Shown piece after piece: positions 7,651 through 15,239 of a stretch of 64,000 bases of DNA; positions within the stretch are counted from its first letter, which is position 1, and the number at the start of each line of letters is the position of its first letter. The stretch is from Amycolatopsis decaplanina DSM 44594 (lineage in GTDB: Bacteria > Actinomycetota > Actinomycetes > Mycobacteriales > Pseudonocardiaceae). Under the pieces are notes generated by a model. That model saw only the letters and a program-made list of their open reading frames with translations, was not told the origin of the DNA and did not search any database. The DNA lies in the NCBI RefSeq assembly GCF_000342005.1, contig NZ_AOHO01000074.1:62001-126000 (forward strand), read 5' to 3'. The position numbers and the translations under genes were made by a program.

Positions 7651-8595
7651 CTAATTGCGAGGCAGAGCCCCCAGCAACCGCTCGGCCAGAACCCGGCACC
7701 GCTCCCCCAATTCCACCGGTTCGATGACCTCGAACGCATGCCCCAGCACCACCACATGCATCAACAGGAAGTCGAGATCGCCGGCCCCGCTGACCACCTC
7801 GCACCGCGAACGGCCTCGGTCCCGCACCACAGCCGCCGACGCCGGAATCTGCGCCCGCACAACCGAAGCGGGCGCGTGTACGAGGAATCGCGCCTGATGC
7901 CGGTAGACCCGGCTGGCGATGTTCTCCTGCACATAGGCCGCCGCGTCGGGGGCCGGGCGCGGACGGAAACGCCACGATCGCGCGGAAACCTCGGTCATCC
8001 GGTCGACGCGGAAGGTGCGCCAGTCGTCGCGGTCGAGGTCGTAGGCGAGCAGGTACCAGCGCCGCCCGGAGGCCACCAGCCGGTACGGCTCGACCCGCCG
8101 CTGCGTAGAACCCGAAGAGGACGGATACCCGAAGCCCGCCTCGACCTCGTCGCGGCAAGCGCGGGCCAAGGTCATGAGCACGTCGGGGTCGATCGGCGCG
8201 CGGCTTCCGTCGAAGGCGACCACGGAACCGGAAAGTGCGCGCACCTCTTGCCGCAGCCTGGCCGGCAGCACCCGGTCGAGTTTGGTGAGGGCCCGGAGCG
8301 CGGCTTCACCGCTGCCCGCGCCGGCGAGCAGCGAGACCGCCGTGGCGATCGCCTCCTCGTCGTCCAGCAGCAGTGGTGGCATGTCGTGGCCGGGCCCGAG
8401 CTGGTACCCGCCACCGACACCGTTGCTGGCCTGCACCGGATAGCCGAGCGCGCGCAGGCGTTCGACGTCCCGCCGGATCGTGCGCGGGGTGACGCCGAGC
8501 CGTTCGCCCAGTTCCGGGCCGGTCCACACCGCGCGCTGCTGCAGCAGCCCGAGCAGGGTGAGCACCCGCTCGGTCGTCCCGCGCTCGTCGTCCAT
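7651..8595 (-). CDS. WYL-domain transcriptional regulator
   Basis: DNA-binding regulator of the HTH_11 plus WYL type, 314 aa. An N-terminal helix-turn-helix (ERVLTLLGLLQQRAVWTG to TPRTIRRDVERLRALGYPV) is followed by GGGYQLGPG and the WYL ligand-sensing domain (VEPYRLVASGRRWYLLAYD, about 165-185). It likely controls itself and the divergent VOC protein through the palindrome between them. I chose ATG at MDDERG, preceded by GGTGAC. An ATG seven codons upstream would sit against the palindrome. Its stop codon TAG lies within a dispersed repeat. Confidence 0.87.
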   Translation of the reverse strand: MDDERGTTERVLTLLGLLQQRAVWTGPELGERLGVTPRTIRRDVERLRALGYPVQASNGVGGGYQLGPGHDMPPLLLDDEEAIATAVSLLAGAGSGEAALRALTKLDRVLPARLRQEVRALSGSVVAFDGSRAPIDPDVLMTLARACRDEVEAGFGYPSSSGSTQRRVEPYRLVASGRRWYLLAYDLDRDDWRTFRVDRMTEVSARSWRFRPRPAPDAAAYVQENIASRVYRHQARFLVHAPASVVRAQIPASAAVVRDRGRSRCEVVSGAGDLDFLLMHVVVLGHAFEVIEPVELGERCRVLAERLLGALPRN

Positions 8596-8615
8596 GTCAC
8601 CCACTGTGCCAGACA

Positions 8616-8638
8616 TAGCGGACCGATCCTGTCCGCTA
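8616..8638. promoter_or_regulatory. Palindromic operator candidate, WYL/VOC divergent gap
   Basis: TAGCGGAC, 7-base spacer, GTCCGCTA: perfect 8-base arms, lying in the 62-bp gap between the two divergent starts. The short string TGTGCCAGA is also repeated on either side. Fits a dimeric regulator site; the binder is inferred from adjacency. Confidence 0.5.
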
Positions 8639-8657
8639 GGTGTGCCAGAGTGGTCCC

Positions 8658-9128
8658 ATGAACCGCAAGAGCCGCGAATTCCAGGTCAGCTTCGACGCCC
8701 TCGACCCGAAAGCACTGTCGACCTTCTGGCGCGACGCACTGGGCTATGTCCACCCCGGTCCTCCTGGGGTCGAGGTGCCCGAGGGCACCGATCCGCTGGA
8801 CGTTTGGGACGAATTCCTCGAGCGTGCCGGCGTGCCCGAGGATCAGCGCAACACCCGCTCGGCCCTCGAAGATCCGGACGGCGAAGGGCCGAGGATCTTC
8901 TTCCAGCAGGTCCCGGAGGACAAGATCGCGAAGAACCGCGTCCACCTCGACCTCCGTGCCGCTCCCGGGCTGGTGGGAGACGAACGCATGGCGGCGCTCG
9001 AAGCCGAGTGCGACAGGCTTGTCGCCCTGGGGGCGAAGCGGATTCAGCGCTTCGAGCCCGAGCAGCCGCTGAGCCTCGGCTTCATCGTGATGAACGACCC
9101 GGAGGGCAACGAGTTCTGCCTCGACTGA
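8658..9128 (+). CDS. VOC-family (glyoxalase/bleomycin-resistance fold) protein
   Basis: Small cytoplasmic protein of 156 aa with a vicinal-oxygen-chelate fold: opening FQVSFDALDPKALSTFWRDALGY, middle NRVHLDLRAAPG with a metal-type histidine, and the closing MNDPEGNEFCLD characteristic of the family. Function unknown; members detoxify, bind drugs or isomerise. No good ribosome site precedes the ATG, so the message may be leaderless or nearly so. Divergent from the WYL regulator, its probable controller. Its stop is one base from the stop of the convergent SMP-30-like gene. Confidence 0.8.
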   Translation: MNRKSREFQVSFDALDPKALSTFWRDALGYVHPGPPGVEVPEGTDPLDVWDEFLERAGVPEDQRNTRSALEDPDGEGPRIFFQQVPEDKIAKNRVHLDLRAAPGLVGDERMAALEAECDRLVALGAKRIQRFEPEQPLSLGFIVMNDPEGNEFCLD

Positions 9129-9129
9129 G

Positions 9130-10047
9130 TCAGACCGCCGTCACGGCGATCGCGTTGTCCTCCAATGAGCCGAAGTAGAGGGTTCCGGCCCGCTCGCGAA
9201 CGCCGACGAGCACATGGAACCCGTCGATCTCCCCGCGTAGTTCGTGAACCTGTTTCCCGTCCGGAGTCACCCCTCGCACCCCGCATTCGCGCGCGGGCGC
9301 GGGCTGCAGGGACGTCGGCAACGCCCGGACACCGGCCCGCAGCGGCGCGGGGAGCTTCTGCACCAAGGAAAGCGCGGGCACCTTCGGGCTCGCCACGGTG
9401 ATCCAGATCAGCCCGTCGCTGCCGGTGGAGATGTTGTCGGGATACCCCCACAGGTCGTCGACGAGGTAGTCCCGCGTGCCCGCCTTGTCGCCCGTGAGCC
9501 ACACGCGCGCGACCCGGCAGGCGCCGGTCTCCGCGACGGCCACATAGGACTCGTCGGGCGGCAGCGCGACACCGTTGGCGAACTGGAAACCATCCGCGAG
9601 CTGGTCGATCTTCCCGTCCGGCGTACGCCGCAGAAGCCGTCCACCGCCGGTCTGCTCGATCAGGTCGTCACGCCATTTCTCGATGCCGAAGCGGCGCGAC
9701 GAGTCGGTGAAGTACACCGTGCCGTCGGAAGCGACGGCGGCGTTGTTGCAGAACACGAAATCGAGGCCCACCGCCGAAGTCGCCAATGTTGTGACGGGGC
9801 CGCCCGCGAGCGGCATGGTGAGCAGACCGGCCTTGGCATCGCAGATCAGGAGATCGTCGCCGTAGAACTCCAGCCCCAGTGGACGGCCGCCGGTGTCGCC
9901 GAGGACGTCGATCCGCTTGCCGTCCGGCGTGACGCGCAGGATCCGCCCGTCGTCGACGCCGGTGTAGATCCGCCCCTGGTCGTCGACCACGACGTCCTCG
10001 GGACCGTGCCCGTTGACCGGGATGACCGTGACCTCGCCGAACGCCAT
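9130..10047 (-). CDS. SMP-30/gluconolactonase-like beta-propeller protein
   Basis: Six-bladed propeller protein, 305 aa, resembling SMP-30/lactonase/strictosidine-synthase-like hydrolases. Repeated blade motifs such as GPEDVVVDDQGRIYTGVDDG, FCNNAAVASDGTVYFTDSS, FANGVALPPDESYVAVAE and GYPDNISTGSDGLIWITVAS are seen. Substrate unknown. ATG start (MAFGEV) with AGGAG 7 bases upstream; a longer start would run into the inverted repeat. Fourth and last gene of the SDR / kinase-like / phosphatase-like operon, separated from it by a 60-bp gap filled by a large hairpin. Confidence 0.8.
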   Translation of the reverse strand: MAFGEVTVIPVNGHGPEDVVVDDQGRIYTGVDDGRILRVTPDGKRIDVLGDTGGRPLGLEFYGDDLLICDAKAGLLTMPLAGGPVTTLATSAVGLDFVFCNNAAVASDGTVYFTDSSRRFGIEKWRDDLIEQTGGGRLLRRTPDGKIDQLADGFQFANGVALPPDESYVAVAETGACRVARVWLTGDKAGTRDYLVDDLWGYPDNISTGSDGLIWITVASPKVPALSLVQKLPAPLRAGVRALPTSLQPAPARECGVRGVTPDGKQVHELRGEIDGFHVLVGVRERAGTLYFGSLEDNAIAVTAV

Positions 10048-10057
10048 CGCGTATCTC

Positions 10058-10111
10058 CTAGTGTCGCGCACCGGAATGCGGTGCATGAGTCGGTCCGGTG
10101 CGGGACACTAG
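10058..10111. repeat. 17-bp-arm inverted repeat between phosphatase-like and SMP-30-like genes
   Basis: Arms of 17 bases (CTAGTGTCGCGCACCGG and CCGGTGCGGGACACTAG) pair with one mismatch around a 20-base loop. One end contains the stop codon of the upstream gene; the other reaches the ribosome site of the downstream gene. As RNA it could attenuate expression or protect the SMP-30 message; as DNA it could be an operator. Confidence 0.6.
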
Positions 10112-10764
10112 CGGTAGGTGAGCAGTTCCGCGGCTTCCGCCTCGAAATGCGGATGTTCGTTGAACGACAACAGGGTCACCCCGCCTCGGCCGGACACCAG
10201 TTTGGTGATGCCCGCGTTCACGGTGACCCGGTTCAGTTTCAGCAGTCCCGCCTCGGGCGTGCCCATGAGCGCGCCGCAGACGGTCGCGATCACGCCGCCG
10301 GAGCTGAAGACGACGGCGTGCTCACCCTTGCCCAGCGACGCCACGACGTCGGCCAGCGCACCCTTGACCCGCGCCAGGAACGCGGGCCAGCTCTCGGCGC
10401 ACGGACTGTCGTCACCGGCGGAAACCCAGGCGTTCAGCGCACCGTCCAAAGCGGCCTGATACGCCCGTGAATCGGTCTGCTGGACACCGGCGGCGTGGTA
10501 CTTCGCGATGCCGACGTGGTCGTACTCGTTCCAGCGTTCGTCCTCGACGACGGCGATCCCGGAACCGAGCACCTTCAACGCCGTCGCGGCCGTGTCCCGT
10601 TGGCGGGCAAGGGAACCCGAGCGCGCCTGGGTGAATTCGACACCGCGGCGCAGCAGTTCCTCACCGGCCACAGTGGACTGTTCGAAGCCGCGCGGCGAGA
10701 GCTGGTCGTAGTTCTCCGCACCGAACGACGCCTGCCCGTGCCGGACCAGGTAGATCGCACCCAT
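10108..10764 (-). CDS. Histidine phosphatase (phosphoglycerate-mutase-like) protein
   Basis: 218-aa member of the histidine phosphatase superfamily. The catalytic LVRHGQASFG lies at the N-terminus, SLARQRDTAATAL carries the second Arg region, and VVFSSGGVIATVCGALMG replaces the usual GH box of true mutases. The second catalytic histidine is not obvious in this segment, so the exact activity is uncertain. The start is directly adjacent to the kinase-like gene's stop. In related actinomycetes such proteins often travel with an APH-like protein and an SDR in lipid-metabolism clusters. Confidence 0.8.
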   Translation of the reverse strand: MGAIYLVRHGQASFGAENYDQLSPRGFEQSTVAGEELLRRGVEFTQARSGSLARQRDTAATALKVLGSGIAVVEDERWNEYDHVGIAKYHAAGVQQTDSRAYQAALDGALNAWVSAGDDSPCAESWPAFLARVKGALADVVASLGKGEHAVVFSSGGVIATVCGALMGTPEAGLLKLNRVTVNAGITKLVSGRGGVTLLSFNEHPHFEAEAAELLTYR

Positions 10765-11829
10765 CTACGCGTGTCCTCCTCCGATGATCCGGCGGCAGCG
10801 CCCGTCCAGGTAACCGACGAACTGCCAGAGATCCTTCAGCGCCGGGTTGGTCGTCTGTCCTTCGTGGAAACGGTAGTAGATCTGCTGGATCACCACCGCG
10901 AGCCGGAACAGGCCGTACACCTCGTAAAACGTCCAGTCGCCGATCTCGAGGCCGGATCGCTCCGCGTACCGCCGCACGAACTCCTCGCGCGTGTACATCC
11001 CCGGCACGTGCGTCGGCTGACGGCGGCTGAGCTTCATGACGTCGTCATCGTCGTCCTGGACCCAGTACGCCAGGGTGCTGCCCAGTTCCATCAGCGGATC
11101 GCCGAGGGTGGCCATCTCCCAGTCGAGGACGCCGACGATATCGAGGTCGTCGTCGAGCACCAGGTTGTCGAGCCGGTAGTCGTTGTGGATCAGGCAGATC
11201 TTCACCTCGGACGGCTGGTTCTCCTTCAGCCACGCCATCACCTCGGCGCAGTCCGGGACGTTCTCCGTTCGTGCCTTGAGGAACCGCTCCGACCAGCCGC
11301 GCACCTGGCGCTCGACATATCCGGCGCCCTTGCCGAGATCGGCCAGTCCGGCGGCCTCGACGTCGACGGCGTGCAGCTCGACCAGCCTGTCGACGACCTT
11401 GCCGCACAGCTCGCGCGCGCTCTCCGGCGGCAGTTCGAGATCGGCGGGCAGATCTCCGCGCAGGATCAGGCCTTCGAGCCGCTCCATCACGTAGAAGTCG
11501 CCGCCGAGCGCGGTTTCGTCTTCGCAGAAGGCGAGCACCTCGGGCACGTAAGGGAAGACCGGCCGCAACCCTTGCTGGACCCGGAACTCGCGGCGCATGT
11601 CGTGCGCGGACGTGGCCTTGTGCCCCAGCGGCGGGCGCCGCAGGATCAGCTCCCTGCCGGGATAGGTCAGCAGGTACGTGAGGTTCGAAGCACCGCCGGG
11701 GAACTGGCGGATGCCGGGCGGCGAGTCGCCGAGCCCGGGCACCCGTCCGGCCAGCCAAGCGTGCACCGCGGCGGGATCGAACGAGTCCTCCCCGCGTACC
11801 TCGACGGTCTTGTCCGCGGCCAGGGTCAT
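10765..11829 (-). CDS. APH-fold phosphotransferase family protein
   Basis: 354-aa protein with an aminoglycoside-phosphotransferase/choline-kinase fold. It resembles the kinase-like domain of eukaryotic ACAD10/11, thought to act on hydroxyacyl-type substrates. Seen: nucleotide-binding FPGGASNLTYLL, the Brenner loop CLIHNDYRLDNLVLDDD with catalytic Asp and Asn, and the DFG-like VLDWEMATLGDPLMELG. ATG overlaps the SDR stop (ATGA), so the upstream in-frame extension was dropped. Part of a four-gene operon with SDR, phosphatase-like and propeller proteins. Confidence 0.83.
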   Translation of the reverse strand: MTLAADKTVEVRGEDSFDPAAVHAWLAGRVPGLGDSPPGIRQFPGGASNLTYLLTYPGRELILRRPPLGHKATSAHDMRREFRVQQGLRPVFPYVPEVLAFCEDETALGGDFYVMERLEGLILRGDLPADLELPPESARELCGKVVDRLVELHAVDVEAAGLADLGKGAGYVERQVRGWSERFLKARTENVPDCAEVMAWLKENQPSEVKICLIHNDYRLDNLVLDDDLDIVGVLDWEMATLGDPLMELGSTLAYWVQDDDDDVMKLSRRQPTHVPGMYTREEFVRRYAERSGLEIGDWTFYEVYGLFRLAVVIQQIYYRFHEGQTTNPALKDLWQFVGYLDGRCRRIIGGGHA

Positions 11830-12578
11830 GCGAACTTCTTCAGCACCGACGCCGGCACGAACGGGAACACCTTGGCGAGCACGGCCCACGGCCACGAGGG
11901 CACATACGCCTTCGCGGCTTCGGACTCGATCGCCTTGACCAGCGCCTGCGCGCCCGCCTCCGCCCTCGTCCCGAGCGGGACCTTCGAGATGTCCTCGTTC
12001 ATCTCCGATTCGATGAACCCGGGCAGCAGCGTGGTGACCTTGATCGGCGTCTTCATCAGCTCGATCCGCGTGCCCTCGGCCAAAGCCGAGACGCCCGCCT
12101 TCGAAGCGGCGTACGCGGTCAGGTTGCCAGGGAAGGCGCGAAGCGCGGAGAAGGAGGAGACGACCACGAGGTGGCCTTCCTTCTGTTTCCGGAAGATGCC
12201 CACGGCCGCTTCGATCTGGGCGGCCGCGGCGAGGAAGTTGGTCTGGAGGGTCTGCCGGTTGGCGTCGAACCGGCCGGAGCCGATGGGCTGCCCCTTGCCG
12301 AGCCCCGCGTTGACGATCACGCGGTCGAGGGAGCCGAGTTCGTCGCGGAACTCCTCGAAGACGGCGAAGACCTGGTCGTGGTCGTTCACGTCCAGCTTCC
12401 GGGTGACCACGGTGATGCCGGGATAGGCCTTCTTGAGTTCCGCGGCGAGCGCTTCCAACCGGTCGACACGGCGGGCGGCCAGCGCCAGGTTGCGACCTCT
12501 GGCGGCGTACTGCCTGGCCATTCCCTCGCCGAGTCCGGAGCTCGCCCCGGTGATCAGGATGTTCTTCCGCAGGACCAT
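11826..12578 (-). CDS. SDR-family oxidoreductase
   Basis: 250-aa short-chain dehydrogenase. TGASSGLGEGMA binds NADP(H), NAGLGKG follows strand 4, catalytic Ser is in VVSSFSALRAFPG, and AYAASKAG gives Tyr and Lys. A hydrophobic tail near WPWAVLAKVFPFVPASVL suggests peripheral membrane contact, as in mycobacterial lipid SDRs. First gene of the operon; its end overlaps the next start by four bases. Confidence 0.85.
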   Translation of the reverse strand: MVLRKNILITGASSGLGEGMARQYAARGRNLALAARRVDRLEALAAELKKAYPGITVVTRKLDVNDHDQVFAVFEEFRDELGSLDRVIVNAGLGKGQPIGSGRFDANRQTLQTNFLAAAAQIEAAVGIFRKQKEGHLVVVSSFSALRAFPGNLTAYAASKAGVSALAEGTRIELMKTPIKVTTLLPGFIESEMNEDISKVPLGTRAEAGAQALVKAIESEAAKAYVPSWPWAVLAKVFPFVPASVLKKFA

Positions 12579-12626
12579 GACTGGAGCTTACCCGTTGGTA
12601 ACAAGTCTGGAAGCCCTCGGACAGGG

Positions 12627-12663
12627 GGCTGCCCCCGGCGCCTGGAGTTCGCCGGGGGCAGCC
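12627..12663 (-). terminator. Strong hairpin downstream of the subtilisin gene
   Basis: Perfect 14-base arms GGCTGCCCCCGGCG and CGCCGGGGGCAGCC with a 9-base loop. The stem is extended by outer CGGACA/TGTCCG pairs after a GGG bulge. It starts 15 bases after the protease stop, and the AAAGGGTTTTAC next to it is AT-richer. Most likely the rho-independent terminator of the protease gene. Confidence 0.75.
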
Positions 12664-12677
12664 TGTCCGAAAGGGTT

Positions 12678-13928
12678 TTACTTCACCTGGAGCAGCTTGT
12701 TCGCCGTGCCACCGGTGGGGTTGCTGATCTTGCCGTCCGCGGCGGCAGCGACCAGACCTTCGGCGACCTGGGCCGGGGTGGCGTCAGGGTGCGCCGAGAG
12801 GTACAGCGCGGCAGCGCCGGCGACGTGCGGCGAAGCCATCGAGGTACCGCTGATGGTGTTCGTGGCGTCGTCACCGGTGCCCCACGACGACGTGATGTCG
12901 ACACCCGGGGCGTACAGGTCCACGACCGAACCGTAGTTCGAGAAGCTGGCCTGCTTGTCGGTCTTGTCGCTGGCGGCCACCGTGATGGCCTCCTTGACGC
13001 GGGCCGGGGAGGTGGTGCCGGCGTCGGAGGACTCGTTGCCCGCCGCGAGCGCGAAGGTCACGCCCTTGCCGATCGCGCCCTTGACCGCCTCGTCCAGGGC
13101 GTCGTCCGCGCCGCCGCCCAGGCTCATGTTGGCGACCGACGGGCCCTTGGCGTTCGCCGCGACCCAGTCGACACCCGCGACGACACCCTCGGTGGTGCCG
13201 CTGCCGTTGGCGTCCAGCACGCGGACGCCGACGATCTTGACGCCCTTGGCCAGGCCGTACTCGGTGCCACCGATGGTGCCGGCGACGTGCGTGCCGTGGC
13301 CGTGCTCGTCGTTGGGGGTGTCGTCGTTGTCGATGAAGTCCTTGCCGCCGGTGGCACGGTCACCGAAGGTGGCGTGCGAGCCGCGGACACCGGTGTCGAT
13401 GACGTACGCGGTGACGTTGTCGGCCTTGTTCGGGTAGGTGTACTTGTCGTCGAGCGGCAGGTCCGCCTGGTCGACGCGGTCCAGGCCCCACGACGGCGGG
13501 TTCTCCTGGGTCTCGCTGATCTTGAACGTCTTGTTCTGGACGACGTACGCGACCTGCGGGTCGGCGGCGAGGCGCTTCGCGGCGGCCTCGTCGGCCTTGA
13601 TCGAGAAGCCGTTCAGCGCCGAGCCGTACGTGCGGGACAGCGTGGTGCCGTACTGACCGGTGAGGCCCTGCGCCTTCGAGGCGACGTTCGCGGTGACCTC
13701 GTTCGCCGCGGCCACGCCCTGGCCGACCGCGGTGGGCTTGAGGACGACGATGTAGCTGCCGCCGACCGCGTTGGCCGCACCCGCGCCGCGGATCTCGCCC
13801 TGCTGGTCGGCGTTGGCCACACCCGCGCCGAACGTCGCGACAGCCGCGGTCACGCCGGCGAGGGCGACACCCGCCACCAGGCCGCTACGGGTCTTTCGGG
13901 ACTTCAGGTTCTTCCGGGACTTGCTCAC
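12678..13928 (-). CDS. Secreted subtilisin-like serine protease (S8)
   Basis: Extracellular endopeptidase, 416 aa. Signal peptide about 1-40 (basic start, hydrophobic GLVAGVALAGVTAAVAT, cleavage after ANA), inhibitor I9 propeptide about 55-135 (SYIVVLKP to VAYVVQNKTF), then the catalytic domain. Triad: Asp178 in AYVIDTG, His211 in HGHGTHVAGT, Ser363 in GTSMASPHVAG; oxyanion Asn298 in LAAGNES. No C-terminal domain, so it resembles proteinase-K-like actinomycete subtilases. Alone in its transcription unit, with a strong terminator. Confidence 0.95.
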   Translation of the reverse strand: MSKSRKNLKSRKTRSGLVAGVALAGVTAAVATFGAGVANADQQGEIRGAGAANAVGGSYIVVLKPTAVGQGVAAANEVTANVASKAQGLTGQYGTTLSRTYGSALNGFSIKADEAAAKRLAADPQVAYVVQNKTFKISETQENPPSWGLDRVDQADLPLDDKYTYPNKADNVTAYVIDTGVRGSHATFGDRATGGKDFIDNDDTPNDEHGHGTHVAGTIGGTEYGLAKGVKIVGVRVLDANGSGTTEGVVAGVDWVAANAKGPSVANMSLGGGADDALDEAVKGAIGKGVTFALAAGNESSDAGTTSPARVKEAITVAASDKTDKQASFSNYGSVVDLYAPGVDITSSWGTGDDATNTISGTSMASPHVAGAAALYLSAHPDATPAQVAEGLVAAAADGKISNPTGGTANKLLQVK

Positions 13929-14189
13929 TGGTTCCCTTCCTGCCGCGCCGTGCGGATCACCCGGGAGGATGATCGTTGCTGAGAGCCATGCAAGCCGGTG
14001 CGCTGGCGGCCGGGCAATGATTCACAGTTACCAGTACTAGGCCATAAGGACTAACGGCGCTCGTCCGGAAAGTCGTTTTCGCCTGGCAGAAGGTGCCCCT
14101 GAAGCGTTACCTCAGACTGTTAAAGTTATTCGTGTTGTTATCAACCGGGCGGTGTCGGGAAAAGGCAGACGGGGGCGGTCGGGCAGCAT

Positions 14190-15179
14190 ATGGTGGCGGG
14201 GAGCGCGGCGGACCGAGTGACCACGGACGATGACGATCAGCCGCGTACCGCGTTCGCCACCGCGTTGAGATCGGCCATCGCCACCAGCGGGCTGAGCCTC
14301 GACCGCATCCAAGCCAGGCTCCTCGCTCGGGGCGCGTCGGTCAGTGTCACCGCGTTGAGTTACTGGCAGTCCGGTAAACGCCAGCCGGAACGGCAGAGTT
14401 CGCTGTCCGCGGTCCGGGTCCTCGAAGAGGTCTTGGCGATCCCCGCTGGTTCACTGCTCAGCCTGCTGCCGCCGCCGCGGCCGCGCGGGGCGTCGTCACG
14501 CCGCAGCCGGGCGACCACCGAGCAGCCGCTGACCTTCCCTCTCGAAGCGCTTCAGGCGCTGCTGAAGAAGGTCGGCGCGCCCAACGCGCTCGAACAACAC
14601 CATCAGCTGAAACTCGTCGGCCTGCACGACCTGTGCGAGATCGCCGAAGACGGCGGGCAACGCGCGGTGACCGCGCGGGCGGTGTTCCAGGCGGGCGCCG
14701 ACGGGCAGGACCGCTGGCTGCTGGTCTACGCGCAAGGTGACCCGGAGGCCGGGCCGCCCGTGCTGAACACGCTGCGCAACTGCCATGTCGGCCGCGCCGA
14801 GGTCGACGACGAGCACGGGCTCACGGTGGCCGAACTGCTCTTCGACCGGCCCATCGATCGCGGCGAGACTCACCTGATCGAGTACTCGCTGACCAACCCT
14901 GGGCCGCCGTACCCGGAATGCCGGAACACGCATTACCGCGAGTTCCGGCGTCCCGTGCGCGAGTACCTGCTGGAGGTCCGGTTCGCCCCAGGCACCATCC
15001 CGGCGAAATGCTGGCAGTACAGCGCACACGGGCCCTCGGCCGGAGCGAGTACCTCGGGCCTGCGCCAAGGCACGTCGCCGCTGGACCGGAAGGAACTCAA
15101 ACCGGACCAGGGCAACGGCGTCCACGCCGTCGCCCTCGACTTCGGCCCTGGCGTCTTCGGCATCGACTGGGAGTACTAG
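14190..15179 (+). CDS. Helix-turn-helix protein with unknown C-terminal domain
   Basis: 329-aa protein not assigned to a named family. Residues about 20-75 (FATALRSAIATSGLSLDRIQARLLARG, then ALSYWQSGKRQPER) look like an XRE-type helix-turn-helix. A basic Pro/Arg linker and a roughly 200-residue domain follow, with HDLCEIAEDGG and a beta-rich ending that includes CWQYSAHGPS. Probably a cytoplasmic regulator with a sensing domain. ATG used; a GTG nine codons on is an alternative. The AT-rich stretch around 14110-14145 is a likely promoter. Confidence 0.65.
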   Translation: MVAGSAADRVTTDDDDQPRTAFATALRSAIATSGLSLDRIQARLLARGASVSVTALSYWQSGKRQPERQSSLSAVRVLEEVLAIPAGSLLSLLPPPRPRGASSRRSRATTEQPLTFPLEALQALLKKVGAPNALEQHHQLKLVGLHDLCEIAEDGGQRAVTARAVFQAGADGQDRWLLVYAQGDPEAGPPVLNTLRNCHVGRAEVDDEHGLTVAELLFDRPIDRGETHLIEYSLTNPGPPYPECRNTHYREFRRPVREYLLEVRFAPGTIPAKCWQYSAHGPSAGASTSGLRQGTSPLDRKELKPDQGNGVHAVALDFGPGVFGIDWEY

Positions 15180-15182
15180 CCG

Positions 15183-15230
15183 CCTCGTGAGTGGTAAGGA
15201 CGGTTAGAACCGTCCTTACCACTCACGAGG
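15183..15230. repeat. GTGAGTGG-family palindrome (perfect)
   Basis: Perfect 23-base arms beginning CCTCGTGAGTGG and ending GACGGTT around the dinucleotide AG. It lies between two convergent genes and is a likely bidirectional terminator without a T-run. Same family as 7372, 32235, 43989 and 51402. Confidence 0.8.
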
Positions 15231-15239
15231 CCGGGAGTA

